Positions 52,314-64,000 of a stretch of DNA of 64,000 bases are shown in pieces. The stretch is taken from the NCBI GenBank assembly GCA_964035545.1, contig OZ037765.1, positions 33,891,504 to 33,955,503 on the forward strand, in the 5' to 3' direction. The notes under the pieces are model-generated. The model was not told where the DNA came from. It saw nothing but the letters and a program-made list of their open reading frames with translations, and did not search any database. Every line of letters begins with the position of its first letter. Position 1 is the stretch's first letter. The position numbers and the translations under genes were made by a program. The DNA is from Bugula neritina (Eukaryota > Bryozoa > Gymnolaemata > Cheilostomatida > Bugulidae).

Positions 52314-53482
52314 CCTCTTAGCTACACACAGTGTGACTCAGTGAGTAAAATATGTGACTCTCTTAATAAGCATCAACAATACTAGCCTCAGTACAACTTG
52401 CTGAGAACTAAAGTCTAAAACTTGCTTGAAACTGCTACTCTTTCTGTTTCTAGTTGAAACCTTTAGAAAAGCTTATTTGCATGATTAACTAAACTTTGCA
52501 CATATTCAACTAATTATTCAACTATATACATTATTCAATATTATGATATCATGTTAAATATACTGTGTTGTTGCTGATCTTGGTTTAGAAGAAGCTGCTA
52601 CAATGAGTCAAATATAAATATACTGTAAACAATGTTGATGAAAATCACTGCTTTTAATTAGATTGAATATTTTTGCAGCTTTTTAATTCAGGTCACAGTT
52701 GTAAAAGAAAGTAAAAATTTCAAACACATCTTACTAAAGTAAATATTATATTCAGCTTTAGTACAACAACTAGCTTTTATATAAGTTATATTTATCTTGT
52801 CAATAATTCTTAAATGTATTGAAAGTGTAATATCTCATACCACAACTTAATTATTAAAGAGTAAAATGTAGATTATTTATCTTTCATATAAGTTATAGAC
52901 TTGACTAAATTATTAAAAATTTAGCTTTAGTATAAAATACATTATTTAATAATCTCCCATACTAGTTATATTACCAATCATGATACAATCTATAAATATA
53001 TTTAAAAGTGTAATATCTGTTTATAATGAACTATTTATTAAATAAGAATGACTAACTTACTCTCGGGTCACATCTCAGTACACTGACTCAGTAGCACATC
53101 TCAGTATACTGACTCACATGTTGTATAGTCATCTATATTACTGAGTAGATATAGTTCTTGTAACTAACTGACTGCTAGCTGTTCAAGAAGAACACATCAG
53201 CTATATTGAGCTATATTACTCAGAGTTGACTAGTAACAGCAAAGGTTGCTAAGATACTATGATACAAACAGACAATGGAATATTCTATCAATAGCAACTA
53301 CTATTCAGCCTGTTTGAGGTTTTCACATCCATATCAATAGAAACTAATATTCAGCTCATTGTATGACTTGTTTGAGGTTTTCACATTCATATTCAGTGTA
53401 ATTGTAGACTGGCTTAATCAATATGTGCTGTGCTAGTCCTGAAGTGTATACACTTATGCATGCATTCAAATTGTGCAAACTG

Positions 53483-53796
53483 GGTGTCCAGTAAAAATGG
53501 TACCGGCAAAAATACTGGCACAAGTAATAATGGCACAGGTAATAATGGCACAGGTAATAATGGCACAGGTAATAATGGCAAGGTGAAAATGGCAAAGGTG
53601 GCAAAATAGGTAAAAATAGTACATTTTCAATATTGAGGTTTGGGTGGGGGTTGGGGGTTTGGAATGGGGGTTTTTGGATTTAGAAAATTTACCACCAGTG
53701 TGCCATTTTTACCTGTGTCATTTTTACTCGTGCCATTTTTACCCGTGCCCTTTTTACCTGTGCCCTTTTTACCGGTACTATTTTTAACTAAAATTG
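53483..53796. mobile_element. Foldback-like 15-bp-repeat element
   Basis: 314 bp starting GGTGTCCAGTAAAAATGGTA and ending TTTTTAACTAAAATTG. Target duplication TGCAAACTG (53474-53482, 53797-53805); the match extends to 15 bp (AAATTGTGCAAACTG). Left arm: GGTAATAATGGCACA repeats. Core: G-rich (53640-53690). Right arm: inverted GTGCCATTTTTACCT repeats. Frames through it are low complexity. Confidence 0.8.
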
Positions 53797-53821
53797 TGCA
53801 AACTGATCAGGTTTGGAATTA

Positions 53822-54030
53822 GAGAGCATCTCTGGTCTAGGGGTTAGAGCGTTTGCCTATAAGTTAACACAAAGTCATGGGTTCGAACCGACAAAGGCCA
53901 TTCATGATGCTAGGAAAAGCATTCAGTCATAATTGGCCCTGTGCCTCATCTGAGTAAGTCTATAGCCAAATTTAGCAAAAAAACCTTTTCCATCAGGGGC
54001 TTCTGACACGGATGAGAACTGTAAATTTTT
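53822..54030 (+). mobile_element. tRNA-derived SINE
   Basis: Plus-strand head with A box TGGTCTAGGGG (about 53833) and B box GGGTTCGAACC (about 53879), then the same body as 47101-47316. A duplicate is at 60188-60396. Not a functional tRNA gene: the stem-loop set is incomplete and the sequence runs on into the SINE body. Confidence 0.8.
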
Positions 54031-55192
54031 GTGGATTTTATTAGGTTTAGAATAATTGTGTTGATTCAAAGAGCTTTACTTTGACTGCTTTATATGTCAG
54101 CTACGTACACCTGAAGGGTATTTTAATACTTTCAACAATAGACCATGTAAAACTCAGCCAATCAGCGAAGTGTACCAGGTCAATGTCTTACCATTGTAAC
54201 TGATATAAAATTCTGCAAGTTCAATTGCAAAATGCATGCTTCTAAAAGCTAGTTGTGCAACTTTTTTTTCATGCATTATTTAATTTCATATCTTAAATTG
54301 ATGACTCTTGAAATGAATTTTTAAAATGTCTAAATTAAGTGTTTATAAAATGCAATTAAAAATTTCATGTCTAGAAAAATGACCTGGTACACTTTTGCAA
54401 CTTAAGGCCAATTATTACATAACTGCCAGCTTAGTAGTTATTTGTTGTTGCAGCTTGAATGGGTTATTGTTTAGTATTGGAAGCTTGCAGTAAACATCTG
54501 TGAATTTGGTACATGACTTTGATTGGCTGGTTTTTGAATTGCCCTTTAGTATATGCATCTGGATGGCTAAGTAGTGTAGACTCCGCCTACATCTAGCTAA
54601 TGTACAGTAGCCAATCCACAGTAGTATTACAAAATTTCTGTTTAACAAATGAAATATTCTGGTCATTTGTCTTGTACTTTACAATAGTAAATATTCTATT
54701 CAACTAGAATTTTATTGTATGTGAGCCATGGGAACTACTAAGAGGTTCAATCCACTGAACTGAAACTATAGGGATTATAGTTCAATGGTTAAATCAACCA
54801 CCCATGCTAGTAATATTGTAGCTCGCAGTAATAGCAAGTCCACACCATATAAATATACACATAAGCTATTATGTGCAGCTTATGAATGCTGAAATGACCC
54901 CATTTCTTACCTTCAATTTGAAAAAAATTGTATTACATATTCTGCCACTTCTGCACCAGGAACTTGTTTTCCTTTTAAATTTTGAAAATAGTGGTCAGTT
55001 TCTGCAGCAGTCAACATCCACAATAAACAACGTAAGCTTTCAAATAAACTATAAATATATGAAATATTAGTGTGGAAACAATGTAATTTATTCAATGCTA
55101 TAATGAAAAATTATAAGAATATTATATAAAAGCTAGATATAGATTTCTAGTAAAATGGCACAGGTAAAAATAACACATTTTTACTTCAAATT

Positions 55193-55950
55193 TTAAATTT
55201 CATCAGTCACCAATGGTGGCTGTAGATTACAGAGAGCACAGCAAACTATCATAATCTTGTCTAATAGAGGTGCCAACACCAAGTTCACACCTCCAGGACC
55301 ATTTAAAATATTGAACTCCTTTATTCTTTTGATTGCTCTTTTGACATGGATTCGAAGGTTAGCAATCAACTTTGTTTGCAGTAACTGCCTTTTAGTCATT
55401 TGCAAATGGCCTCTTTTCCCAGGTGGTATGGCCAACTTGGCTCCAGCGCCTATAAGTTCTTTTTCAATAAGAAAGCCTCTATCTGCCATAACCACATCAC
55501 CTGGGTTTATGAAGTCTAAGAACCCAGAGTCATTCACTACACACTTGTCTTAGGCTCTACCTCCCATTCCATGCGAAATAAAGCAAATAGTGCCCTTGGG
55601 TGTAATTGCAACCAAATAATTGATAGTGTTGGTCTTTTTATACTCACTCCATGTTAAAGATTGAGCCAGCTTTGATTGAGGCTTACAAATGAATATTTCT
55701 GTGCAGTCTATAATGCACCTAATGTTAGCATATTGGCTTTGAAAGCTCAGAGGAATGTTCAGCTTCTCTCTTGTTGGAAAAACTATTAGATTGTTTAGTT
55801 CTCTTGCTAAAATATCTAATGTGTCTTTGAAGGTTTTGCTTGCTAGCAATTTAGAGATATAAAAAAGGCCAGCAAGCATTTGAAACTGTAAATCTTGACG
55901 CAGCTTCATCAAAGCCAATAAAAGTTTATCTTGTCTTGTTAACTTTTTTT
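55193..55950 (-). pseudogene. DDE transposase (DDE_Tnp_4 type), 3' exon with internal stop
   Basis: Minus strand, after a TTTCAG acceptor: KLTRQDKLLLALMKLRQDLQ (helix-turn-helix-like), IIDCTEIFICKPQ with the first catalytic Asp, ITPKGTICFISHGMGGRA then a stop at about 55550 where related proteins continue with SDKE, then DVVMADRGF with the second catalytic Asp and a third acidic region before VKRAIKRIKEFNIL. Stop at 55193. The last 20 codons lie in the inverted repeat. It would cut and paste the element, but the in-frame stop disables it. Confidence 0.8.
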
Positions 55951-56809
55951 CTGAAAGTGAGAACTTTCATTTTCGGACACATAAATCTAAATATAGTAAA
56001 CAAAGAATGAAAATTAAATTATGATTCAAATTATAATGTATGTGCTAAATAAATTTTGTGCTTAGTTTGTATTCATTCAGCAGTTTTTACCCTCTGGTAA
56101 GTAAGTAGCTTCAGTTATATTTTGCAAGAACTATGAAGTTCAAGAACTGCTAGTTGAAGGCTTGACCCAATATATCACCATCCAAACAGAATGTAATGTG
56201 TGTCAACATGTGTTACATAATACTGTAACAGTACATAATAAGCTAGTTGTATGAATACATCCTTTGAATGAAGTCATGAGTTTAAACAAATACTGTGGAC
56301 AAACAATTATTACTTCATTTTATAATTATACTATAACTAATTCAAACCCATATTATTTCTAGAATAGCATTTAATAATGTTTGTGAATAAGTAAAACTAG
56401 TAACAAGTGTAAACCATTTTAGTTTTAAACACTGAGTTAGTTTCAGCTAAAAATTAGATTAGGAGGCCACTTTTGATAAGCTTTAAAATAACCAAGGAAA
56501 ATTTAAGTCAAAACAATTTACTTTTCCTGGAGAAAGTGAGTCAATTTGTCCACAAATAAAATACTGCTGCTTGTTTGAATAAAACCCTAAACTAAATAAA
56601 TCAAAGCATGCAGATGACCACTGTGGTATTTATGAATATCTTACATAAAACAACATCTTTAATAAGAAATGCAACAAATTTAATTAAAATGACAGTTTTA
56701 CTACACATCAAATTTAATCAATGTACAAATTTTAGCATAGTGAGACTTGCATTGTTTATTTGTAATAAACCATAGTCTATCTTTGCAATAAGAAAATCAT
56801 AATTTTTAC
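55951..56809. other. Transposase intron
   Basis: About 860 bp, AT-rich, between the two transposase exons. The exon phases read 2 and 1, which do not match, so one splice site here is misassigned or a base has been lost. Confidence 0.5.
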
Positions 56810-57165
56810 CTTGCTAAAAAATAGTATAGAGAACGTGTAAGAATTCCAGTATAGAATTTAGTTCGCTCATCTGTAGTGGCGAAAGTTTTAAAAACTTTTA
56901 CTTTTTCAAAAGTTGCTTTTTGTTTAAACTTGGAACTTTTTGAGCCTTTTCTTCCAACTTTTGATTTTCGTCTATCAATAGAATGTGCAGATCTTTTTTT
57001 CTGAGTAGTTGATGATTCTGGTAACTCAGTTACTTCTGATAAAGTCTGACTATGAGGATGGCTGTCAGATGAGTTCTGTTGCTCTATATCAGCTGACTCT
57101 GTTGAAGACGTATTTTGTTCGCTTCTTTCACATGTTTCATTAAAACCACTGTTTTTTTGTGCGTC
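56810..57165 (-). pseudogene. Transposase upstream exon, N-terminus lost
   Basis: Ser/Lys-rich linker (SADIEQQNSSDSHPHSQTLS, then a basic stretch) ending TKFYTGILTRSLYYFLAR at donor GTAAAAATT. The KFYTG block is typical of THAP-type IS4EU transposases just before the helix-turn-helix. The THAP zinc finger expected upstream is absent; the frame runs into the right inverted repeat. Confidence 0.6.
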
Positions 57166-58411
57166 TTACATTATATGCTTTAGTGCGTTGGTAACCCAAA
57201 TGAAGGGTTGGAGTTGGATTTTGCTCAGTGGGCTGACCATCCTTATGATTATGATTATGATAGTCTGCTGTGCTCTCTGTAATCTACAGCCATTATTGGT
57301 GACTGATGAAATTTAGAATTTGAAGTAAAAATGTGTTATTTTTACCTGTGCCATTTTACTAGAAATCTATATCTAGCTTTTATATAATATTCTTGTAATT
57401 TTTTCATTATAGCAATGAATAAATTACATTGTTTCCACACTAATATTTTATATATTTATAGTTTATTTGAAAGCTTACGTTGTTTATTGTGGATGTTGAG
57501 TGCTGCAGAAACTGACCACTATTTTCAAAATTTAAAAGGAAAACAAGTTCCTGGTGCAGAAGTGGCAGAATATGTAATACAATTTTTTTCAAATTGAAGT
57601 TAAGAAATGGGGTCATTTCAGCATTCATAAGCTGCACATAATAGCTTATGTGTATATTTATATGGTGTGGACTTGCTATTACTGCGAGCTACAATATTAC
57701 TAGCATGGGTGGTTGATTTAACCTCTTAGTAGTTCCCATGGCTCACATACAATAAAATTCTAGTTGAATAGAATATTTACTATTGTAAAGTACAAAACAA
57801 ATGACCAGAATATTTCATTTGTTAAACAGAAATTTTGTAATACTACTGTGGATTGGCTACTGTACATTAGCTAGATGTAGGCGGAGTCTACACTACTTAG
57901 CCATCCAGATGCATATACTAAAGGGCAATTCAAAAACCAGCCAATCAGTCATGTACCAAATTCACAGATGTTTACTGCAAGCTTCCAATACTAAACAATA
58001 ACCCATTCAAGCTGCAACAACAAATAACTACTAAGCTGGCAGTTATGTAATAATTGGCCTTAAGTTGCAAAAGTGTACCAGGTCATTTTTCTAGACATGA
58101 AATTTTTAATTGCATTTTATAAACACTTAATTTAGACATTTTAAAAAATCATTTCAAGAGTCATCAATTTAAGATATGAAATTAAATAATGCATGAAAAA
58201 AAAGTTGCACAACTAGCTTTTAGAAGCATGCATTTTGCAATTGAACTTGCAGAATTTTATATCAGTTACAATGGTAAGACATTGACCTGGTACACTTCGC
58301 TGATTGGCTGAGTTTTACATGGTCTATTAGAATGGATCTCTAAGCATAAACAACTATGTCATTGATTTCATAATAGTATGTGGAGCAGGAATGTATATTA
58401 TGACACTAACT

Positions 58412-58580
58412 GGTAGTAGGTAACAAGTAGCAGGTAGTAGGTACCAAGTAGCAGGGAACAAGTAACATGTTATAGTAGGTAGCAGGTAGTAAGTAGTAGT
58501 TAACAGGTAGTAGGTAACAGGAAACAAGTAACAGGTAACAGGTTATAGCACTTAACATGTAGTAGGTAACAGGTAAGAGG
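58412..58580. repeat. GTAGYAGGTA 10-bp minisatellite
   Basis: Degenerate GTAGCAGGTA and GTAACAGGTA units; the partner in the right duplication unit is 60584-60690. Confidence 0.85.
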
Positions 58581-59863
58581 ACAATCATTTAAGGGAAACT
58601 ACATAATTATAGGGAAAATTTCCTAATAAAAGTTGATTTTAAGTATTTTGAACATTATGTTTATCTATTGAATATGAATTAATTTGTTACATCTGCTTCT
58701 ATTGGTTGAGTAAAAGGCTGCAACTATAGCATAGAAATGTTGTGTTACCAGCATATATTGTGTACCTCTAAGCTACACACTGCATGTGTTACTCTGTGAG
58801 TAAAATATGTGTCTCTCCTAACAAGTCTCAACAATACTAACCTCAGTACAACTTGCTGAGAACTAAAGTCTAAAACTTGCTTGAAACAGCTACTCTTTCT
58901 GTTTCTAGTTGAAACCTTTAGAAAAGCTTATTTGCATGATTAACTAAACTTTGCACATATTCAACTAATTATTCAACTATATACATTATTCAATATTATG
59001 ATAGTTTAAACATACTGTATTGTTGCTGATCTTGGTTTAGAAGAAGCTGCTACACTGAATCAGATATAAATATACTGTAAACAATGTTGATGAAAATCAC
59101 TGCTTTTAATTAGATTGAATATTTTTGCAGCTTTTTAATTCAGGTCACAGTTGTAAAAGAAAGTAAAAATTTCAAAACACATCTTACTAAAGTAAATAAT
59201 ATATTCAGCTTTAGTACAACAACTAGCTTTTATATAAGTTATATTTATCTTGTCAATAATTCTTAAATGTATTGAAAGTGTAATATCTCATACCACAACT
59301 TAATTATTAAAGAGTAAAATGTAGATTATTTATCTTTCATATAAGTTATGGACTTGACTAAATTATTAAAAATTTAGCTTTAGTATAAAATACATTATTT
59401 AATAATCTCCCATACTAGTTATATTACCAATCATGATACAATCTATAAATATATTTAAAAGTGTAATATCTGTTTATAATGAACTATTTATTAAATAAGA
59501 ATGACTAACTTACTCTCTGGTCACATCTCAGTATACTGACTCAGATGTTGTATAGCCATCTATATTACTGAGTAGATATAATTCCTGTAGCTCACTAACT
59601 GGACGCTGTTCAAGAAGAACACCCTAGCTATATTGAGCTATATTACTCAGAGTTGACTAGTAACAGCAATGGTTGCTAAGATACTATGATACAAACAGAC
59701 AATGGAATATTCTATCAATAGCAACTACTATTTTGCTCATTCTATAAGTTGTTTGAGGTTGTCACATTCATATTCAGTGTAATTGTAGACTGGCTTAATC
59801 AATATGTGCTGTGCTAGTCCTGAAGTGTATACACTTATGCATGCATTCAAATTGTGCAAACTG

Positions 59864-60162
59864 GGTGTCAGGTAAAAATGGTACCGGCAAAAATACTGGC
59901 ACAAGTAATAATGGCACAGGTAATAATGGCACAGGTAATAATGGCAAGGTAAAAATGGCAAAGGTGGCAAAGTAGGTAAAAATAGTACATTTTCAATATT
60001 GAGGTTTGGGTGGGGGTTGGGGGTTTGGAATGGGGGTTTTTGGATTTAGAAAATTTACCACCAGTGTGCCATTTTTACCTGTGTCATTTTTACTCGTGCC
60101 ATTTTTACCCGTGCCCTTTTTACCTGTGCCCTTTTTACCGGTACTATTTTTAACTAAAATTG
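59864..60162. mobile_element. Foldback-like 15-bp-repeat element, duplicated copy
   Basis: Co-duplicated with 53483-53796: same site and same TGCAAACTG flank (right copy 60163-60171). It has one 15-bp unit fewer in the left arm. Confidence 0.8.
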
Positions 60163-60187
60163 TGCAAACTGATCAGGTTTGGAATTA

Positions 60188-60396
60188 GAGAGCATCTCTG
60201 GTCTAGGGGTTAGAGTGTTTGCCTATAAGTTAACACAAAGTCATGGGTTCGAACCGACAAAGGCCATTCATGATGCTAGGAAAAGCATTCAGTTATAATT
60301 GGCCCTGTGCCTCATCTGAGTAAGTCTATAGCCAAATTTAGCAAAAAAACCTTTTCCATCAGGGGCTTCTGACACGGATGAGCACTGTAAATTTTT
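60188..60396 (+). mobile_element. tRNA-derived SINE, duplicated copy
   Basis: Copy of 53822-54030 with a few substitutions (GAGTGTTTGCC for GAGCGTTTGCC). Confidence 0.8.
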
Positions 60397-60692
60397 GTGG
60401 ATTTTATTAGGTTTAGAATAATTGTGTTGATTCAAAGAGCTTTACTTTGACTGCTTTATATGTCAGCTACATACACCTGAAGGTTATTTTAATGTCAACA
60501 ATTAGAATGGATTTCTAAACATAAACAACTCTGTCATTGATTTCATGATAAAATGTGGAGCAGGCATGTATATTGTGACACTAACGGGTAGTAGGTAATA
60601 AGTAGCGGGTAGCAGGTAATAAGTAGCAGGTAGTAGGTACCAAGTAGCAGGGAACAAGTAACATGTTATAGTAGATAGCAGGTAGTAAGTAC

Positions 60693-62187
60693 ACAGAGAG
60701 AAATATTAGTGCAGCGCTTGCACTAAAGTTGTTCAAAGAGCCTTTTATTGTCGGTATAGCCTGCACCACACCTCTAATAGTTGTTAGACCTGCACTTATT
60801 TTGATGAATTTGAAAATTAATCCGATTAGTGTAAGCTGAAAAATATTTTGTAGTAGCTCTGAAACCACTTAGTTGTTAGGTCAACGCTACTTTTCACAAG
60901 TATTACGTAATCATCATCCTTAGGTCTGAATCCCTAGGTCTTGAAGCTAAACAGTAGTTGATAGAAGCAGAAAGCGAGATCAACACTACAACTACATATG
61001 TTCAAGCAAAATTTTATTTACATAAGAATAATGGAACAATCGGCAGTTGTTCACCTAACAACATTATTCGTTCACATGTGCACTAATGATGATCACAAAC
61101 CTTTATAGGAAGCTAGGATAGAGTTGAACCCTACATTTCGGTCATTTCAATTGGTGCTTCCCAGTTAGATGCTATTTATATATTTTCTGTGCAATTTATT
61201 TGAATACTATTGAAATATATGTGTATTTAACTAAATTTGAGTCAATTGCTTTTTAAAATTGGCACACAAATAAATTTCCTTGCTCTGCATAAACCTATTA
61301 ATTTTGCATTTTCTATATTTTTTGTTTTTTGAGAAAATGGTATTATTAATGCATTTAATGCTTTTTTTCAACACAAATTTGGAAAAATTTAAATATTATT
61401 GCAAATATATCATATTAATGGTTATTTTATGTTTAGCAATTGATATGAAAGTTATATAAGGGTATATAGATATATAATACTTAGTACCAAAACAAAAAAT
61501 ACAACCTAACTGGGGAGCATATAAGTGGAATGAAACTCCTTCAACCTACTAGCTGTTTATGATTTCCAAATTTTTTTGAACCCAAGACATTTTCAAATAG
61601 CTTGTTACTAGACTACTATTAAACATTGCCCCACTCCGTTTATCAAAGACTTGAGTTGAATTTATCAACAAAAAAATTCAACTGCACATATCTCTTGCAT
61701 GGGTAGTTTAGGCTTCACTAGTCAATTTCATTCACGGAAAAGAAAGCCAATTAATTTAAAATGTGTGTAAAAGAGAAATCAGGGAGATGCACCATTAAAC
61801 CCCAATGTACTCAGTTATCAGCAAATGTGTTTCAAACAAGAAGCTTAAAATTAACAATAAAACAAGCTACTGAATAGTGAATTGTGGATCAGGTGAACCA
61901 CTTTAAAAGCCTTGTGTAAATTTGTGTAAACTACCTGGTGGAACAAAAGAAGATGTTGCATAACAGAGCTATAGTAAGGAAATATTTAAATTGTAATTCA
62001 AAGGCAAGAAACTGGCTTACCAAGCATTGAGAGAGCAAAACAAAGGTTATTACATAACAGCACATAGTTTTCAGTCACTGCTATTGACAGAAGAAATATT
62101 CTGCCGGCATAGTGAACACCAGAGGCTCAGACTAAGAGGTTGTGCTTTGAGATTCAGTGAATTTGTGCTTCCAAACAACCTCACAAC
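60693..62187. other. Interval without recognised features
   Basis: AT-rich. A short minus-strand open stretch (60693-60868; KFIKISAGLTTIRGVV) has no recognisable domain. Confidence 0.45.
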
Positions 62188-62302
62188 ATGGAAAACATTG
62201 AATCATTTCATCACATGGGTAAAGATTGCAGCTACCTCTCAGAGATAGAAGATGATCACTTTCTTTCAGAGTTAGGAACTGAAGTTGTCATTGCAGCAAA
62301 AG
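62188..62302 (+). CDS. Candidate first coding exon, unidentified gene
   Basis: ATG at 62188, MENIESFHHMGKDCSYLSEI, acidic, ends GTEVVIAAK at donor GGTAAGC, phase 1. A plausible next exon starts after TCTGTTGTTGTAG at 63323 and reads PIPFFKNMHLKMLNKSTKKN in the right phase. The second exon then runs into SINE-like sequence, so the gene model is weak. No homology recognised. Confidence 0.35.
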
Positions 62303-63394
62303 GTAAGCTCAATCATTTGCTTAACGTTGTCATTTTATATCACCATGACAGTATGACTATTGCTGTAGACAGATAATTGAATTTGTTCAACTATAACTTT
62401 TGAGAGACCACATTGACTGATATTTCCCAAACTACTCTATTCCTATATCGATTTGATATGAGTTTTCCTGTAACAATCTATTTTCAAAAAATTTAGCGTT
62501 TTATTTCCACTTCACCTTCTAGCAATTTGTGCTAAATTCATTAATTTGAATTCCCCCCCATTGTAGAAGTATTTTTAATAATGCAGTTTAGCAGCCTACA
62601 AGTAGTTATTAGCCTAAAGCAGCTGCCAAGCTAGCTTCTTGTTTTATAGCTAAGTACCAAAATGCAAATATTATTAGTGAGTTGGCAAAGTTGGCAAAAT
62701 TTTTTATTAACTTCCGTACTACCAGTTTATTCTTTTATTTATCTTTGCACAGCACAATTAAATATAAAAACATTTTTAAGTAGCAATATTTTTCTTGGTA
62801 GTACTTTATTTGTTTTTCAATTTATAGACATACTGAAACTTATCAATATCTGTTATCTCAATATGAGGGGTCCATATAAAATGCTGACTTCAGCTTAAAT
62901 TGTGGTTCACTGACATTTTGAGATAATTTTAATGCAGAGAAGCTTCTATTAACTAAACTAATTATGCCCAACAGCTCTTACATTTGTACTTAAGAGAGAA
63001 GTAAAATAAAATGATGGCCAAAATCGTTACTAAATTTTGATAAGCTCAAACTAACCCAAACACTACGCAACATAATGATCATAAGTTTGCCAAAGCCTGT
63101 ATGGTTATTCAGAATCAAACGATTGGTACGATGGTGCTGAAAATATGTTGAGAGATTCATTGCTAGCCTTATTGATACTATTAGTTTTGACCTTAGACTT
63201 CAGCTTCTACAAAATTGAACTTAATTTATTTACGCTGCTTGTGATTGTATATCTTAACCATATTTTCACTGTTCATACTAATACAGTGTAAATATTACAC
63301 AACTTTCATCTGTTGTTGTAGATCCCATACCATTTTTCAAAAACATGCACTTGAAGATGCTGAATAAGAGCACAAAAAAGAATTTGATCGCCAC

Positions 63395-63700
63395 AGAACT
63401 TCGAACCATGCAGAGACCTTCAGCCTGCAAGCAGACGCACTCACCACTACATTACAAGCGTCACTGGGTGCTCTCGACACTACACCTCACCCACTTCTCA
63501 AGAACTCAGCTGCTCTTTTTTATACCACTCCTTCAAGCTTCCCTGACCACTCAACTCCTCTCGGAGTACTACCACACTTTACTAACCGCTGGAATTAGTT
63601 ATAAAACTCCCCCCCCCCCTTACTTGAGTTACTCTCACAGACCTCGGACTTGCACACAGGTGTGCTAACCATTACACACCACAACTGCTTGGTTATCGCT
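63395..63700 (-). mobile_element. tRNA-like SINE heads, possibly two
   Basis: On the minus strand GTAATGTAGTGGTGAGTGCG with GGTTCGAAGTTC (about 63405-63460) and TAATGGTTAGCACACCTGTG with GTCCGAGG (about 63630-63690) look like A and B boxes of tRNA-derived SINEs. Differs from the SINE family at 47101. A C-run is at 63609-63619. Confidence 0.45.
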
Positions 63701-64000
63701 ACACTACAGAGCAAGAATGTAATGACACACACTATGGTCTTAGCAGGTTCTGCTAATATTGAGAAAAGTTAACTAAATTTACAGTCGTAGAAAAATTCTG
63801 CAAATGTTTATTTTTATGTTTTTTTTCTTATTTTAATCTTTAAAAGTTATTTTTTGTTGCATTTCTTATATTCAACTATCATATACAATAAAATCCATAT
63901 TACTATACTCTCATACTGGTTAGAAGTTATGACAAGTTAGTTCAGAGTGATCAGTAATAATTTTTGCAAAAGCTTATTTCCAACAAAAATTAGAGCAGCA

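Larger units (their letters stand above)
54140..58325. mobile_element. IS4EU/ISL2EU-type DNA transposon with about 1.1-kb inverted repeats
   Basis: 4186 bp starting AGACCATGTAAAACTCAGCC and ending with its complement, target duplication AT (54138-54139, 58326-58327). The right tandem unit retains the empty site (CAACAATTAGAATGG, about 60496), which proves the ends. The inverted repeats span about 54140-55253 and 57250-58325 and include the 3' end of the transposase gene. The transposase is broken (see the two exons). Confidence 0.9.
52314..58498. repeat. Tandem duplication, left unit (filled site)
   Basis: Matches 58765-60692 throughout, apart from the IS4EU-type insertion 54140-58325 and two small local duplications near 53060-53110 and 53300-53350. 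Without the insertion it is about 2.0 kb. Confidence 0.88.
58765..60692. repeat. Tandem duplication, right unit (empty site)
   Basis: 1.93 kb, colinear with 52314-58498 minus the transposon. Contains its own copies of the foldback-like element (59864-60162) and SINE (60188-60396). Confidence 0.88.

Noticed and set aside
53640-53822. Small hydrophobic LPVPF-repeat proteins (also at 1044-1286, 60006-60188)
   Set aside because: Translations of the 15-bp element arms; no conservation of a start and no gene context.
53822-54030. A tRNA gene
   Set aside because: A and B boxes are present, but the cloverleaf is incomplete and the sequence continues into a repeated SINE body.
57415-57637. Paired small ORFs at 54873-55095 and 57415-57637 as genes
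   Set aside because: They are the two copies of the same inverted-repeat arm read in opposite directions; no known domain.

Overview
The window is animal-type nuclear DNA: AT-rich, with spliced exons in consistent phases, and dense in class I and class II transposable elements. I see no rRNA gene, no CRISPR array and no bacterial operon. The element mix (Ty3/gypsy with a zinc-finger tail, a CR1/Jockey-like LINE, hAT, IS4EU/ISL2EU-type, Harbinger MITE, tRNA-derived SINEs, minisatellites) suggests a marine invertebrate. A sponge is only a guess.

Host genes. Two paralogous leucine-rich-repeat (LRR) genes lie on the minus strand. Gene A runs from its first coding exon at 7247-7739 leftwards through 6728-6851, 6311-6556, 3504-3647, 2744-2887, 1761-1904 and 641-784, then off the left edge. 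Gene B runs from 51808-51886 through 46324-46569, 44571-44714, 36382-36525, 35369-35512 and 34809-34952 to a stop-containing last exon at 32265-32544. Eight exons are exactly 144 nt, begin and end in phase 2, and encode two LRRs (48 residues). They differ mainly at the solvent-facing positions of the LRR beta strands, as in recognition receptors. Both genes carry a 30-bp minisatellite array in the same intron. Other host genes: the last two exons of an unidentified coiled-coil-like protein (29297-29508, 29964-30284, plus strand) and a weak candidate near the right end (62188-62302).

Mobile DNA, left to right. 3755-5245 is a decayed hAT element in an LRR intron. 10011-23587 is a four-level nest: a SINE is split by a hAT element (10184-23545), which is split by a young, nearly intact Ty3/gypsy element (about 10364-20820), which itself carries a truncated LINE on the opposite strand. 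The gypsy element has a textbook -1 frameshift site, a zinc-finger/coiled-coil tail after integrase, a 5' LTR lacking its first 24 bases, and 228-bp direct repeats of flanking DNA on both sides. 27123-28558 is a CACTA-like element rich in GATC. A second, broken gypsy element (36833-44522, ATAT target duplication) sits in an intron of gene B. A third, very decayed gypsy relic (47336-49900, minus) is itself hit by a Harbinger-type MITE. 52314-60692 is a tandem duplication in which only the left copy contains an IS4EU/ISL2EU-type transposon (54140-58325) with about 1.1-kb inverted repeats. The right copy preserves the empty site.

A small, recurrent element type (for example 4560-4729, 21395-21585, 53483-53796, 59864-60162) has arms of 15-bp tandem repeats, a G-rich core and 9-bp or longer target duplications. 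It looks like a miniature foldback element. I cannot assign it to a described family and consider it, together with the hypervariable LRR exon cassettes, the best candidate for something undescribed.
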